Below, in pieces: positions 1 to 8,528 of a stretch of 14,588 bases of DNA; within the stretch, counting starts at the first letter, position 1, and the number at the start of each line of letters is the position of its first letter. The position numbers and the translations under genes are program-made. This DNA is from Chloroflexota bacterium. Its GTDB lineage: Bacteria; Chloroflexota; Anaerolineae; UBA3071. Under the pieces are notes generated by a model. It made no database searches. It worked only from the letters and a program-made list of their open reading frames with translations, and was not told where the DNA came from. The stretch lies in assembly GCA_014383605.1 (NCBI GenBank), contig JACNHM010000333.1:1-14588 (forward strand). The letters are read 5' to 3'.

Positions 1-2
1 GG

Positions 3-974
3 CATCAGTTCGTGATGGAGCAGGGGCTGGTGGGCGGCGCGGCCATGGACGTCACCGGCCAGCCGTTGCCGGAGGCCACGCTGGCCCTGTGCACATCGGC
101 CCACGCCGTCCTCTTCGGCGCCGTCGGCGACCCCAAGTACGACGATCCACAGGCCAAAGTGCGCCCGGAACAGGCGCTGTTGGGGCTGCGGGGGGCACTG
201 GGGCTGTTCGCCAACCTGCGCCCCGTGTGGGTGCACCCCGCGCTGACCGCGGCCTCGCCGCTGCGCCCAGAGCTGGTGCAGGGTACAGACCTCATCGTCG
301 TGCGGGAGCTCACCGGCGGCATCTACTTCGGGCAGCCGCGGGTGGAAGGGGACGAGCGAGCCGTGGACACCATGGTCTACACCCGCGCCGAAGTCGAGCG
401 CATCGCCCACGTTGCCTTCCGCATGGCGCGGCAGCGGCGGCGCAAGGTCACCTCGGTGGACAAGGCCAACGTGCTGGCCTGCTCGCGCCTGTGGCGGTCG
501 GTTGTTGAGAGGGTAGCGAGGGGCTATCCCGACGTGCAACTGGAGCACCTGCTGGTGGACGCGGCGACCATGCACCTGCTCAAGCGCCCGCGGGACTTCG
601 ACGTGGTGCTTACCGGCAACATGTTCGGCGACATCCTCAGCGACGAGACGTCGGTGCTGGCCGGCTCCATGGGCATGCTACCCTCGGCGTCGCTGGGCGA
701 GGGGTGCTTTGGCCTGTACGAGCCCATACACGGCTCGGCGCCGGACATCGCCGGACAGGGTATCGCCAACCCCCTGGCGGCCATCCTCAGCGCCGCCATG
801 CTGCTGCGCCACTCGCTGGCCATGGAGACGGAAGCGCAGGCAGTGGAAGCCGCCGTCAACGGTGTCCTCGACGCCGGGCACCGCACGCCCGACATCGCCG
901 CGCCGGGCCAGCCGGTGGTGACCACACAGCAGATGGGCGACCTGGTCATTGAGACGTTGACAAACGACGGATGA
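3..974 (+). CDS. leuB: 3-isopropylmalate dehydrogenase LeuB, 5' end outside the window
   Basis: Oxidatively decarboxylates 3-isopropylmalate to 2-oxoisocaproate with NAD+ in leucine synthesis; the same enzyme class acts on 3-methylmalate in the citramalate route to isoleucine. The frame is open to the left edge, reading [16 protein letters not shown], which matches the segment about 40 residues into the family. The in-frame GTG (12) and ATG (15) are therefore not real starts and the N-terminus, including the GDGIGPE motif, is missing. Visible family marks are the substrate-binding stretch [24 protein letters not shown], the catalytic-lysine motif SVDKANVL, the metal-binding [11 protein letters not shown], and the cofactor loop [18 protein letters not shown]. 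The usual VDNAAM motif reads VDAATM here. ilvE follows after a 115-base gap containing a repeat hairpin. The family call is near certain. Confidence 0.95.
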   Translation, partial: HQFVMEQGLVGGAAMDVTGQPLPEATLALCTSAHAVLFGAVGDPKYDDPQAKVRPEQALLGLRGALGLFANLRPVWVHPALTAASPLRPELVQGTDLIVVRELTGGIYFGQPRVEGDERAVDTMVYTRAEVERIAHVAFRMARQRRRKVTSVDKANVLACSRLWRSVVERVARGYPDVQLEHLLVDAATMHLLKRPRDFDVVLTGNMFGDILSDETSVLAGSMGMLPSASLGEGCFGLYEPIHGSAPDIAGQGIANPLAAILSAAMLLRHSLAMETEAQAVEAAVNGVLDAGHRTPDIAAPGQPVVTTQQMGDLVIETLTNDG

Positions 975-1031
975 CGAAGGACAAAGGACGAATTGACTGT
1001 CCACGAGCCTTCGTCTTTCGTCCCTCGCCCT
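971..1031 (+). repeat. Short-unit repeat with inverted half, forming a hairpin between leuB and ilvE
   Basis: Starting at the leuB stop, degenerate 7-base units of the type GACGAAG/GACAAAG run to about 992. The same motif then returns inverted (CCTTCGTC, TTTCGTCC) from 1008. Bases 979-992 can pair with 1010-1023 over 14 positions, with one A-C mismatch and one G-U pair; the loop is 17 bases. No U-tract follows, so it is a poor intrinsic terminator. The rest of the gap to ilvE shows no promoter. It resembles dispersed heptanucleotide repeats of GC-rich environmental bacteria; that comparison is from memory. Confidence 0.6.
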
Positions 1032-1089
1032 TCGCCTGCCAAAGACAAGCTGAGAACCAACCACTACAACTTTGCAAAAGGAGAAATCC

Positions 1090-2016
1090 ATGGGAGTGCA
1101 AAAATCGGACAAGATTTGGTTTGATGGCCAACTGGTGCCTTGGGATCAGGCAACGGTGCACGTCGCTGCGCACGTTCTGCACTACGGCTCCAGTGTATTC
1201 GAGGGGATTCGCACCTATGAGGTGAGCAAGCGTCCGGCCATCTTTTGCTTGGATCCTCACATTGACCGCCTGTTCAACTCGGCCAAGGTCTTTCGCATGC
1301 AGATCCCCTACACCCAGCAGGAGATCAAACAGGCCATCGTGGACACGGTCGTAGCCAACAGGCACAAAGCCTGCTACATTCGTCCTCTGATATTTCGGGG
1401 CCTTGGCAGCCTGGGGGTGAACCCACAGAACTGCCTGGTGCACACAGTCATTATCACCATGGAATGGGGACGCTATCTGGGGCCCGAGGCCATCGAGCAA
1501 GGTGTGGACGTGGGAGTGAGTTCCTGGCAGCGCATGGCGCCGAACACCCTGCCCGCCGCAGTCAAGCTCGGTGGGCAGTACATCAACTCACAGCTCGTCG
1601 TCATGGAAGCGGTACGGCACGGCTATGCGGAAGGGATCGTCCTGGATGCGAGCGGCTTTGTCAGCGAGGGGAGCGGCGAGAACATCTTCATTATCGACAA
1701 GGGCAATATCCTCACGCCCCCCCTGGCTTCTTCGATCTTGCAAGGCGTAACCAGGCACTGCGTCATCACCCTGGCTGAGGAGTTGGGCTATCACGTGCGG
1801 GAGGAGCGGATCCCCCGCGAGCTTTTATATCTGGCCGACGAGGTCTTCTTCACCGGCACGGCGGCGGAGATCACCCCCATCCGCTCAATAGATGGCATCA
1901 GCATCGGATCGGGTCGCCGTGGCCCGATCACCGAACGGCTGCAAACGGAGTTCTTCGGCATTACCAACGGGCAGATTCCCGACCGTCACGGCTGGCTGAC
2001 GCCGATCAGAGTCTAA
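1090..2016 (+). CDS. ilvE: Branched-chain amino-acid aminotransferase IlvE
   Basis: PLP-dependent class IV (fold type IV) aminotransferase that makes leucine, isoleucine and valine from their 2-oxo acids with glutamate as donor. The ATG at 1090 is chosen because AAAAGGAG lies just upstream at 1077-1084; the in-frame TTG at 1072 overlaps that site. The product is 308 residues, the normal family length. Family marks are [13 protein letters not shown] (31-43), the PLP-lysine K159 in [12 protein letters not shown], the SEGSGENIF loop (192-200), and GTAAEITPI near the C-terminus. By eye its third positions are somewhat less GC-rich than those of its neighbours. It lies 11 bases before cimA, so the two are probably co-transcribed. 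No promoter was seen in the gap before it. Confidence 0.96.
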   Translation: MGVQKSDKIWFDGQLVPWDQATVHVAAHVLHYGSSVFEGIRTYEVSKRPAIFCLDPHIDRLFNSAKVFRMQIPYTQQEIKQAIVDTVVANRHKACYIRPLIFRGLGSLGVNPQNCLVHTVIITMEWGRYLGPEAIEQGVDVGVSSWQRMAPNTLPAAVKLGGQYINSQLVVMEAVRHGYAEGIVLDASGFVSEGSGENIFIIDKGNILTPPLASSILQGVTRHCVITLAEELGYHVREERIPRELLYLADEVFFTGTAAEITPIRSIDGISIGSGRRGPITERLQTEFFGITNGQIPDRHGWLTPIRV

Positions 2017-2027
2017 CTGAGGATTTT

Positions 2028-3619
<1,592 letters not shown>

Positions 3620-3623
<4 letters not shown>

Positions 3624-3648
3624 CATTTCTGACCAATGACCCTATAAT
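3620..3648 (+). promoter_or_regulatory. Consensus sigma70 promoter for the LeuA-like gene
   Basis: TTGACA (3620-3625) and TATAAT (3643-3648) both match the housekeeping consensus exactly with the optimal 17-base spacer. The -35 box overlaps the cimA stop codon. Transcription should start near 3655, leaving a leader of about 27 bases with a strong Shine-Dalgarno site (AAGGAG, 3668-3673). The promoter suggests that the LeuA-like gene is expressed independently of leuB-ilvE-cimA. Confidence 0.82.
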
Positions 3649-3681
3649 CTGAGGGAACTGGGACACAAAGGAGAAGGACTC

Positions 3682-5355
3682 ATGGAACAGGTCAAGATAT
3701 ATGACGCCACGCTCTATGGAGGCGGCCAATCGCCCGGGGCCAGTCTCAACATCGGGGAGAAACTGGAAATCGCCCGCCTGCTGGAGCAGATGGAAGTGGA
3801 CGTCATCCAGGCAGGCTTCCCCGCCTCCTCGCCGGGCGAGTTCAAGGCCGTGCAGAGCCTGGCCGGAGAGATCCAGGAGTGTGTGGTCTGCGGGCTGGCC
3901 CGCGCTCGCGAAGAGGACATTGACGTGGCTGGCGCTGCGCTCAAAGGCGCGGCCCGGCCACGCATCCAGATCGGCCTGGGCGTGTCCGATTCCTACATCG
4001 TCGGCAAGCTCAAGACGACGCTGGAGGCGGCGCTGGAGATGGGCGTCGCAGCCGTCCGCTATGCACGCCGCTACGTGGATGACGTGCAGTACTACGCCGC
4101 CGACGCCTGCCGCGCCGATGTGGAGTACCTTTACCGCGTGTTGGAGGCCGTCATCGCCGCCGGGGTCACCACCATCAACATCCCCGATGCCATCGGCTTC
4201 TTCGTGCCTTCGGAATGGGGCGCGCTGATCCGCGGCATCCGGGAGAACGTGCCCAACATGGACAAAGCGGTGATCTCCGTGCATTGCCATAACGACCTGG
4301 GCCTGGCCACCGCCAACACGCTGGAAGCCCTGGCCAACGGCGCACGCCAGGCGGAGTGCGCCATCAACGGGCTCGGCGAGCGCACCGGCAATGCTCGCCT
4401 GGAAGAGGTGGTCATGGTCCTCCACGCCCGCGGCCAGGCCCTGGGCCTGACCACCGGTGTCAACACCCGGCTGATCTATCCGGCCAGCCAGTTGGTGAGC
4501 CATCTGACCGGCCTGCCGATCCAGCCCAACAAGGCCATCGTCGGTGCCAAAGCCTTCGCCTACACCTCCGGCATGTACCAGAATGGCGTGCTGCGCGGGC
4601 GGACGGACGCCGAGATCATTGATCCAGCCGATATCGGCATTGTGGAAACGGACTATGGCGGTCTCCTGCTGACGGGACGCGAAGGGGTACGCCGTAGTTT
4701 GAGCGAGCTGGGTTTCCGTCTGAATGACGACGAGTTTGCACGGGTCTACAACCGCTTCCGGGATCTCGTCAAGAAGAAGTCCGACCTGGGGCTGCGCGAC
4801 CTGGAGGCCATCGTCAGCGGCGAGACGGCCGTGTTCATGGAAGAGACCTACGAGCTGGCAGAAGTCCAGGTCACGTGTGGCACCAATGCCCTGCCCACTG
4901 CTGCCGTTTGCCTGCGCGGCCCAGATGGAGAAGCGGTGTGGGCCACCAGCCACGGCAATGGCCCGGTAGATGCCGCCTTCAAGGCCGTGGACAGCATCGT
5001 CAACGTGCCCAACGAGTTGCTGGAGTTCTCGGTGCAGGCCATGACCGAGGGCGTGGATGCTGTGGGCAAGGTGACAGTGCGCATCCAGGGAGAGGTGCCC
5101 ATAGGCGACACCGGACAGGTGGAAAAGCGGGTGTTCCTGGGACGCGGCGCCGACACCGACATCATCGTCGCCAGCGCCAAAGCCTACCTCTTCGCCCTCA
5201 ACCGGCAGATGGCCGCGCAGCAAGCCGGCCGGCAGCGACAGGCCATCAGCGACGAGGTACGCCAGGCCGTGGAGGAGATGCGCGCCCGCTACGGCACAGC
5301 CCACACCAGCGACTTCATGGGCTGGAGTGTGCTGCGAGAGGAGAAATTGGTCTAA
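3682..5355 (+). CDS. LeuA-family (2-isopropylmalate synthase-like) protein with degraded active site, intact allosteric domain
   Basis: Homologous to 2-isopropylmalate synthase over 557 residues. ATG chosen from AAGGAG eight bases upstream. The barrel opens YDATLYGGGQSPGAS where LeuA has FDTTLRDGEQSPGAS: catalytic Arg is Y12, metal Asp is G13, Glu is G15. Further family changes are HTFIATSD to QIGLGVSD (96-103), SAEDAGR to YAADACR (Glu to A140), NIPDTVGY to NIPDAIGF (Thr to A170), FAHESGIHQDG to FAYTSGMYQNG (both His to Tyr, 294 and 299), and GKHSGRHAF to LLLTGREGV (328-336). H201 and H203 of HCHND and GERTGN (232-237) remain. The C-terminal regulatory domain (about 390-508) is well conserved: CGTNALPTAAV, GNGPVDAAFKA, LGRGADTDIIVASAKAYL. 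A tail of about 47 residues follows. The open frame and conserved scaffold argue against a decaying gene. Inference: a non-catalytic regulatory partner of LeuA or CimA, or an enzyme with new chemistry. Automated annotation would probably call it leuA. Confidence 0.85.
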   Translation: MEQVKIYDATLYGGGQSPGASLNIGEKLEIARLLEQMEVDVIQAGFPASSPGEFKAVQSLAGEIQECVVCGLARAREEDIDVAGAALKGAARPRIQIGLGVSDSYIVGKLKTTLEAALEMGVAAVRYARRYVDDVQYYAADACRADVEYLYRVLEAVIAAGVTTINIPDAIGFFVPSEWGALIRGIRENVPNMDKAVISVHCHNDLGLATANTLEALANGARQAECAINGLGERTGNARLEEVVMVLHARGQALGLTTGVNTRLIYPASQLVSHLTGLPIQPNKAIVGAKAFAYTSGMYQNGVLRGRTDAEIIDPADIGIVETDYGGLLLTGREGVRRSLSELGFRLNDDEFARVYNRFRDLVKKKSDLGLRDLEAIVSGETAVFMEETYELAEVQVTCGTNALPTAAVCLRGPDGEAVWATSHGNGPVDAAFKAVDSIVNVPNELLEFSVQAMTEGVDAVGKVTVRIQGEVPIGDTGQVEKRVFLGRGADTDIIVASAKAYLFALNRQMAAQQAGRQRQAISDEVRQAVEEMRARYGTAHTSDFMGWSVLREEKLV

Positions 5356-5376
5356 GCGCGTGCGTCATGGCCGCAT

Positions 5377-5405
5377 TTGACAACCACAGGAACATGTGCT
5401 AACAT
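5377..5405 (+). promoter_or_regulatory. Sigma70 promoter of the metB-lysC unit
   Basis: TTGACA (5377-5382), a 17-base spacer, and TAACAT (5400-5405) preceded by TGC, which gives an extended -10. Transcription would start near 5412, about 20 bases before the first base of the riboswitch. Confidence 0.75.
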
Positions 5406-5433
5406 CACGTCACAATCGAATACTGGTACGACT

Positions 5434-5635
5434 TTCTTATCCAGAGAGGTGGAGGGACCGGCCCTGTGAAACCTCGGCAACCAGGTTGGTAAACTGGTAG
5501 AACCGGTAGATTGGTAAATTGGTAGACTGGGAAACTGGTGACCAATGTACCAATGTACCAATCTACCGACCCATGGTGCCAATTCCGGCAGATTCTCTGT
5601 GCGTTGCAGCAGGCACGGGATCTGAGAGATGAGAG
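5434..5635 (+). promoter_or_regulatory. SAM-I (S-box) riboswitch with enlarged P3 loop
   Basis: The S-box core is directly readable: CTTATCCAGAGAGGTGGAG (5436-5454), GGGACCGGCCC, TGAAACC, CGGCAACC (5475-5482), then GGTGCCAATTCC (5575-5586) and GATGAGAG (5628-5635). P1 pairs TCTTATC (5435-5441) with GATGAGA (5628-5634). P3 is closed by GGCAACC/GGTGCC, but its loop is about 92 bases instead of a handful. P4 is also long, with CAGAT/ATCTG (5589-5593/5620-5624) and GTGC/GCAC. In this family SAM binding stabilises P1 and normally switches transcription off. It lies upstream of metB and lysC, which fits methionine feedback control. Confidence 0.95.
5485..5571 (+). repeat. Octamer-type repeat and inverted copy inserted in riboswitch P3 loop
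   Basis: Degenerate 8-base units of the type ATTGGTAG/ATTGGTAA/ACTGGTAG run from about 5486 to 5540. The motif then turns over into TACCAATG/TACCAATC units. Bases 5504-5530 can pair with 5542-5568 at 24 of 27 positions, including an uninterrupted 13-bp block (CGGTAGATTGGTA); the apical loop is 11 bases. The whole element sits between the two strands of P3. Confidence 0.8.
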
Positions 5636-5680
5636 CGTGGTCAACGCAAAGATGCCGACTGCCTCTTCATCAGGCGACAA

Positions 5681-5734
5681 GCCAGAGAAGGGGCAGTTTC
5701 CTTTCTGGCAACCGCCGGTGAGCCGCTTCTCTGG
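5681..5734 (+). promoter_or_regulatory. Candidate anti-antiterminator and antiterminator of the SAM riboswitch
   Basis: CCAGAGAAG (5682-5690) pairs perfectly with CTTCTCTGG (5726-5734), which overlaps the left arm of the terminator, so the two structures exclude each other. The same left strand can instead pair locally: GCCAGAGAAGG (5681-5691) with CCTTTCTGGC (5700-5709), with one bulged G, which would free the terminator. CTCTTCATC (5663-5671) can also capture the 3' strand of P1 (GATGAGAG) with one bulge. The pairings are seen in the sequence; the switching order is inferred. Confidence 0.5.
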
Positions 5735-5754
5735 ATGAGGGAAGCGGCTCTTTT
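5720..5754 (+). terminator. Intrinsic terminator in the metB leader
   Basis: GAGCCGCTTC (5720-5729) pairs perfectly with GAAGCGGCTC (5741-5750) over 10 bp around an 11-base loop, followed immediately by TTTT. It lies between the riboswitch aptamer and the metB Shine-Dalgarno site, the place expected for a riboswitch-controlled terminator. Confidence 0.85.
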
Positions 5755-5793
5755 CGTCTCCAACAACTCACAACAACCTACAGGAGGTGACTC

Positions 5794-7008
5794 ATGCAAA
5801 ACTCAGATCCAACTACGACTCCGGCCAACTTCTCTACGCAGGCGGTGCATGCCGGCGAGCAGAAACACAAGCCCTTCCACGCCCTGACCATGCCCATTGT
5901 CCAGACTGCCGTCTTCACCTTCTGCGACACAGCAGACATGGTCGCCTACCAGACCGAGGCCCTCAACCAACAGAAGCCGCCACAGCGTGAAGAATACGGC
6001 CGTTACGGGAACCCCACCCAACACGCCGTGGAACGCAAGCTGGCGCAACTGGACAGCGCCGAGGCCGCGCTGATCTTCTCCACAGGCATGTGCGCTATCA
6101 CCACTGCCCTGCTGACCCTGCTCTCCGCTGGCGATCACATGATCATGACCAGCGACTGCTACCGCCGCACGCGGCAGTTCTGCGAATCTTTCCTGGGCCG
6201 CTTTGGCGTCGAGGTCACCATCGTCCAGCCCGACGACTACGCAGCCATGGAGGGTGCTGTCCGGGAGTCCACGAAGCTGATCTTTTCCGAATCGCCCACT
6301 AACCCCTATCTGCGGGTTCTCGATCTGCCTCGGGTGATGGAGATCAGCAAGCAACATGGCTTGTGCCTGATTGTAGACAGTACCTTTGCTACGCCTTACA
6401 ATCAACGGCCCCTGGAGTTCGGAGCCGATCTGGTAATCCACAGCGCCACCAAGTACCTGAGTGGTCACAACGACCTGCTGGCTGGGGCAGTGGTTGGCTC
6501 ATGGGAGCTGCTGTCGCCAATCAAACACAACCGCGGTATCATGGGCGGCATCGTGGACCCGCACACGGCCTATCTCCTGCTGCGCGGGCTGAAAACGCTG
6601 GGGCTGCGCATGGAACGGCACAATCAGAATGGCTGGCAAGTAGCTACCTACCTGGAGCGCCATCCGAAGGTGCAGCGGGTGTACTACCCGGGACTGCCCA
6701 GCCACCCCGATCATACCGTGGCCCGAGAGCAGATGAGCGGCTTCGGCGGCGTGGTGAGCTTCGAGATCAAGGGCGACCTGGACACAACCAGTGCTTTCGT
6801 TGACGCCCTGCACATCCCCTACATCGCCCCCAGCTTTGGCGGCGCCGAGAGCCTGGTCGAGCAGCCGGCCATTCAGTCCTACTTCGAGTTAACCACCGAA
6901 CAGCGGCTTGCTGTGGGCATCCGCAACGAACTGGTGCGCTATGCCGTGGGCCTGGAAGACGCCGATGACCTGATCGCCGACCTCGAGCAGGCGCTGGCAA
7001 CAATCTGA
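5794..7008 (+). CDS. metB: Cystathionine gamma-synthase (plant-type Cys/Met metabolism PLP enzyme)
   Basis: PLP enzyme joining an activated homoserine ester and cysteine to give cystathionine on the way to methionine. The ATG at 5794 follows a near-perfect AGGAGGTGA (5782-5790). The product is 404 residues. Family marks are YGRYGNPTQHAVE (68-80), FSTGMCAITTALL, SPTNPYLRVLDL (167-178), D195 in VDSTFATP, PLP-lysine K220 in HSATKYLSGHNDLLAG, and the C-terminal SFGGAESLVEQPA. Phrases such as YRRTRQF, SGHNDLLAG and IPYIAPSFGGAESLVEQPA match plant chloroplast cystathionine gamma-synthase better than E. coli MetB. O-acylhomoserine sulfhydrylase or methionine gamma-lyase cannot be fully excluded within this superfamily. 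The SAM-I riboswitch upstream strongly supports a methionine role. lysC follows after 14 bases. Confidence 0.9.
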   Translation: MQNSDPTTTPANFSTQAVHAGEQKHKPFHALTMPIVQTAVFTFCDTADMVAYQTEALNQQKPPQREEYGRYGNPTQHAVERKLAQLDSAEAALIFSTGMCAITTALLTLLSAGDHMIMTSDCYRRTRQFCESFLGRFGVEVTIVQPDDYAAMEGAVRESTKLIFSESPTNPYLRVLDLPRVMEISKQHGLCLIVDSTFATPYNQRPLEFGADLVIHSATKYLSGHNDLLAGAVVGSWELLSPIKHNRGIMGGIVDPHTAYLLLRGLKTLGLRMERHNQNGWQVATYLERHPKVQRVYYPGLPSHPDHTVAREQMSGFGGVVSFEIKGDLDTTSAFVDALHIPYIAPSFGGAESLVEQPAIQSYFELTTEQRLAVGIRNELVRYAVGLEDADDLIADLEQALATI

Positions 7009-7022
7009 CAAGGAGAATCACC

Positions 7023-8411
7023 ATGCTGGTCATGAAGTTTGGAGGAACCTCTGTGGGCGATGCGCAACGGATCGCCGCCGTCGCCGACATCGTGCGCGGA
7101 AACGAGAACAAAACCGTGGTCGTTGTCTCGGCCATGAGCGGGGTAACCGACAGTCTCATCCAGGCTGCCCGAGCGGCTGCGGAAGGGCAGGATGGTGTCT
7201 ACCGGGCCACCCGAACGAAGCTCCTGGCCCACCATCTGGACACCGTGGACACACTGCTGTCCGAGAGCTGTGAGCGGCTGGACGTAGCCGGTTTCATTGA
7301 GGATCGCCTGCACGATCTGGAGCGGCTGTGCCGCAGCATCGCCGTGCTGGGCGAGCTGACGGCACGCGGCTCGGACGCCGTCGCTTCCATCGGCGAGGAG
7401 CTGTCGGCACAAGTGCTGGCGGCCACGCTGCGAGACCGTGGCACCCGCGCCCAGGCGGTGAGCGCCACGGAGTTGATCGTCACCGACGACAACTTCGGCG
7501 CAGCCAACTTGCAGATGGAGGCCACCGCCAGCCGGGTGCGCCAACGTCTGAACCCCCTGGTGGAACGGGGCGTGGTGCCCGTGGTCACGGGATACATCGC
7601 GGCCACCGCCGACGGCGTGACCACCACCCTGGGGCGCGGCGGCAGCGACTACTCTGCGGCCATCCTGGGCGCTTGCCTGGACGCCGATGAAGTCTGGATC
7701 TGGACGGACGTGGACGGCATCCTCACCGCTGATCCCCACATCGCGCCGGAGGCGCGCACGCTGACCGAGCTATCGTACGATGAGGCAGCGGCGCTGGCCT
7801 ACTTCGGCGCCGACGTGCTGCACCCCAAGACGATCAAACCCGTGGTGGAGAAGGGCATCCCCCTGCGCATCGTCAACAGCTTCAATCCCACCCATCCCGG
7901 CACCCTCATCGTCAAGAAGCCCAGCCCCGACCGCCAGACCGTGCCGGCCATCATCTCCACGACCGGCTTGAGCCTCATCAGCGTGGCCGGCAATGGCGAC
8001 TCCTGGACGCCCCAGATCGCCGCCCGTGCCTTGCAGCGGCTGGCCGAAGGTGGAGTGGATGTGCTGATGTTCTCACAATCCTTCTCCGAGCGCAGCCTCA
8101 GCCTGGTGGTCCGTCAACCGGATCAGGCCCACTCCCTGCGGGTGCTGCGGCGGGAGTTCGACCCCGACCTGAGGCTGGGGCACCTCTCTCACCTGGGCGT
8201 GCAGGAGGAGGTGGGGACCGTCTCCGTGGTGGGCGCAGCGGGCCGAGATGGCGCTAGCATCGTCCCCCTCGCCTTTGCGGCGCTGGGCAAGCAGGGCACG
8301 CGGGTGATTTCCGTGGCCCAGGCAGCCTCGGAATACAACGTCTCCTTCGTCATCCCTGCGGATGAGATAGAAGATACGGTGCGCTCGGTGCACCGCGAGC
8401 TGGGGCTGTAG
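7023..8411 (+). CDS. lysC: Aspartate kinase
   Basis: Phosphorylates aspartate in the first step towards lysine, threonine and methionine. ATG at 7023 with AAGGAG (7010-7015). The product is 462 residues. The N-terminal amino-acid kinase domain carries KFGGTS (5-10), VVVVSAMSGVTD (32-43), the GEELSAQ helix, TTLGRGGSDYSA (201-212), WTDVDGILTADP (227-238) and FGADVLHPKT (261-270). Two C-terminal ACT domains (about 312-462) include LSLISVAGNG, VLMFSQSFSERSLSLVVRQ and a second unit ending NVSFVIP; they are probably the feedback sites. The sequence resembles the ThrA/LysC class with a single polypeptide, and no homoserine dehydrogenase domain is attached. Being directly behind metB, it should share the SAM riboswitch, linking entry into the aspartate pathway to methionine status. 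Confidence 0.93.
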   Translation: MLVMKFGGTSVGDAQRIAAVADIVRGNENKTVVVVSAMSGVTDSLIQAARAAAEGQDGVYRATRTKLLAHHLDTVDTLLSESCERLDVAGFIEDRLHDLERLCRSIAVLGELTARGSDAVASIGEELSAQVLAATLRDRGTRAQAVSATELIVTDDNFGAANLQMEATASRVRQRLNPLVERGVVPVVTGYIAATADGVTTTLGRGGSDYSAAILGACLDADEVWIWTDVDGILTADPHIAPEARTLTELSYDEAAALAYFGADVLHPKTIKPVVEKGIPLRIVNSFNPTHPGTLIVKKPSPDRQTVPAIISTTGLSLISVAGNGDSWTPQIAARALQRLAEGGVDVLMFSQSFSERSLSLVVRQPDQAHSLRVLRREFDPDLRLGHLSHLGVQEEVGTVSVVGAAGRDGASIVPLAFAALGKQGTRVISVAQAASEYNVSFVIPADEIEDTVRSVHRELGL

Positions 8412-8413
8412 AG

Positions 8414-8442
8414 TTGACCGATTCGCCGAGAGGGATTACAAT
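8414..8442 (+). promoter_or_regulatory. Sigma70 promoter of the AMMECR1-family gene
   Basis: TTGACC (8414-8419), 17-base spacer, TACAAT (8437-8442), starting three bases after the lysC stop. The predicted start near 8449 gives a leader of about 80 bases. Confidence 0.68.
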
Positions 8443-8473
8443 ACCCATGCAGTGAACATCCTTACTCTCTTGC

Positions 8474-8500
8474 TGCAGAGGGGCGTTCGCGCCCCTGTAG
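8474..8500 (+). repeat. GC-rich hairpin in the leader of the AMMECR1-family gene
   Basis: AGGGGCG (8479-8485) and CGCCCCT (8490-8496) pair perfectly over 7 bp around a TTCG loop. CTGCAG and CTGTAG flank it and can extend the stem with a small bulge. A TTTT run occurs only 9 bases after the stem (8505-8508), so a terminator or attenuator role is weak. It may be a dispersed palindromic element. Confidence 0.45.
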
Positions 8501-8517
8501 CGCCTTTTGACAACCCC

Positions 8518-8525
8518 GGAGGTGA
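8518..8525 (+). promoter_or_regulatory. Strong Shine-Dalgarno site fixing a TTG start
   Basis: GGAGGTGA lies 6 bases (counted from GGAGG) before TTG at 8529. The next in-frame ATG (8547) would be about 24 bases away, too far, so TTG is the preferred start. Confidence 0.75.
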
Positions 8526-8528
8526 CAA

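Noticed and set aside
957..985. TTGACA at the end of leuB as a promoter for ilvE
   Set aside because: No -10-like hexamer at 16-18 bases; the sequence there is GACAAA.
1072..1089. TTG start for ilvE at 1072
   Set aside because: It overlaps the AAAAGGAG site that serves the ATG at 1090, and the extra residues are not part of the family.
3700..3730. A sequencing error or frameshift as the cause of the odd YDATLYGGGQSPG motif in the LeuA-like gene
   Set aside because: The flanking residues (YDATL and QSPGASLN) are in the same frame and match LeuA on both sides. The other lost catalytic residues are scattered single substitutions over 300 residues, which one or two indels cannot produce.
5485..5570. 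CRISPR-like or direct-repeat array in the metB leader
   Set aside because: The units are only 8 bases, contiguous and degenerate without spacers, and sit inside the P3 arm of a SAM-I riboswitch.
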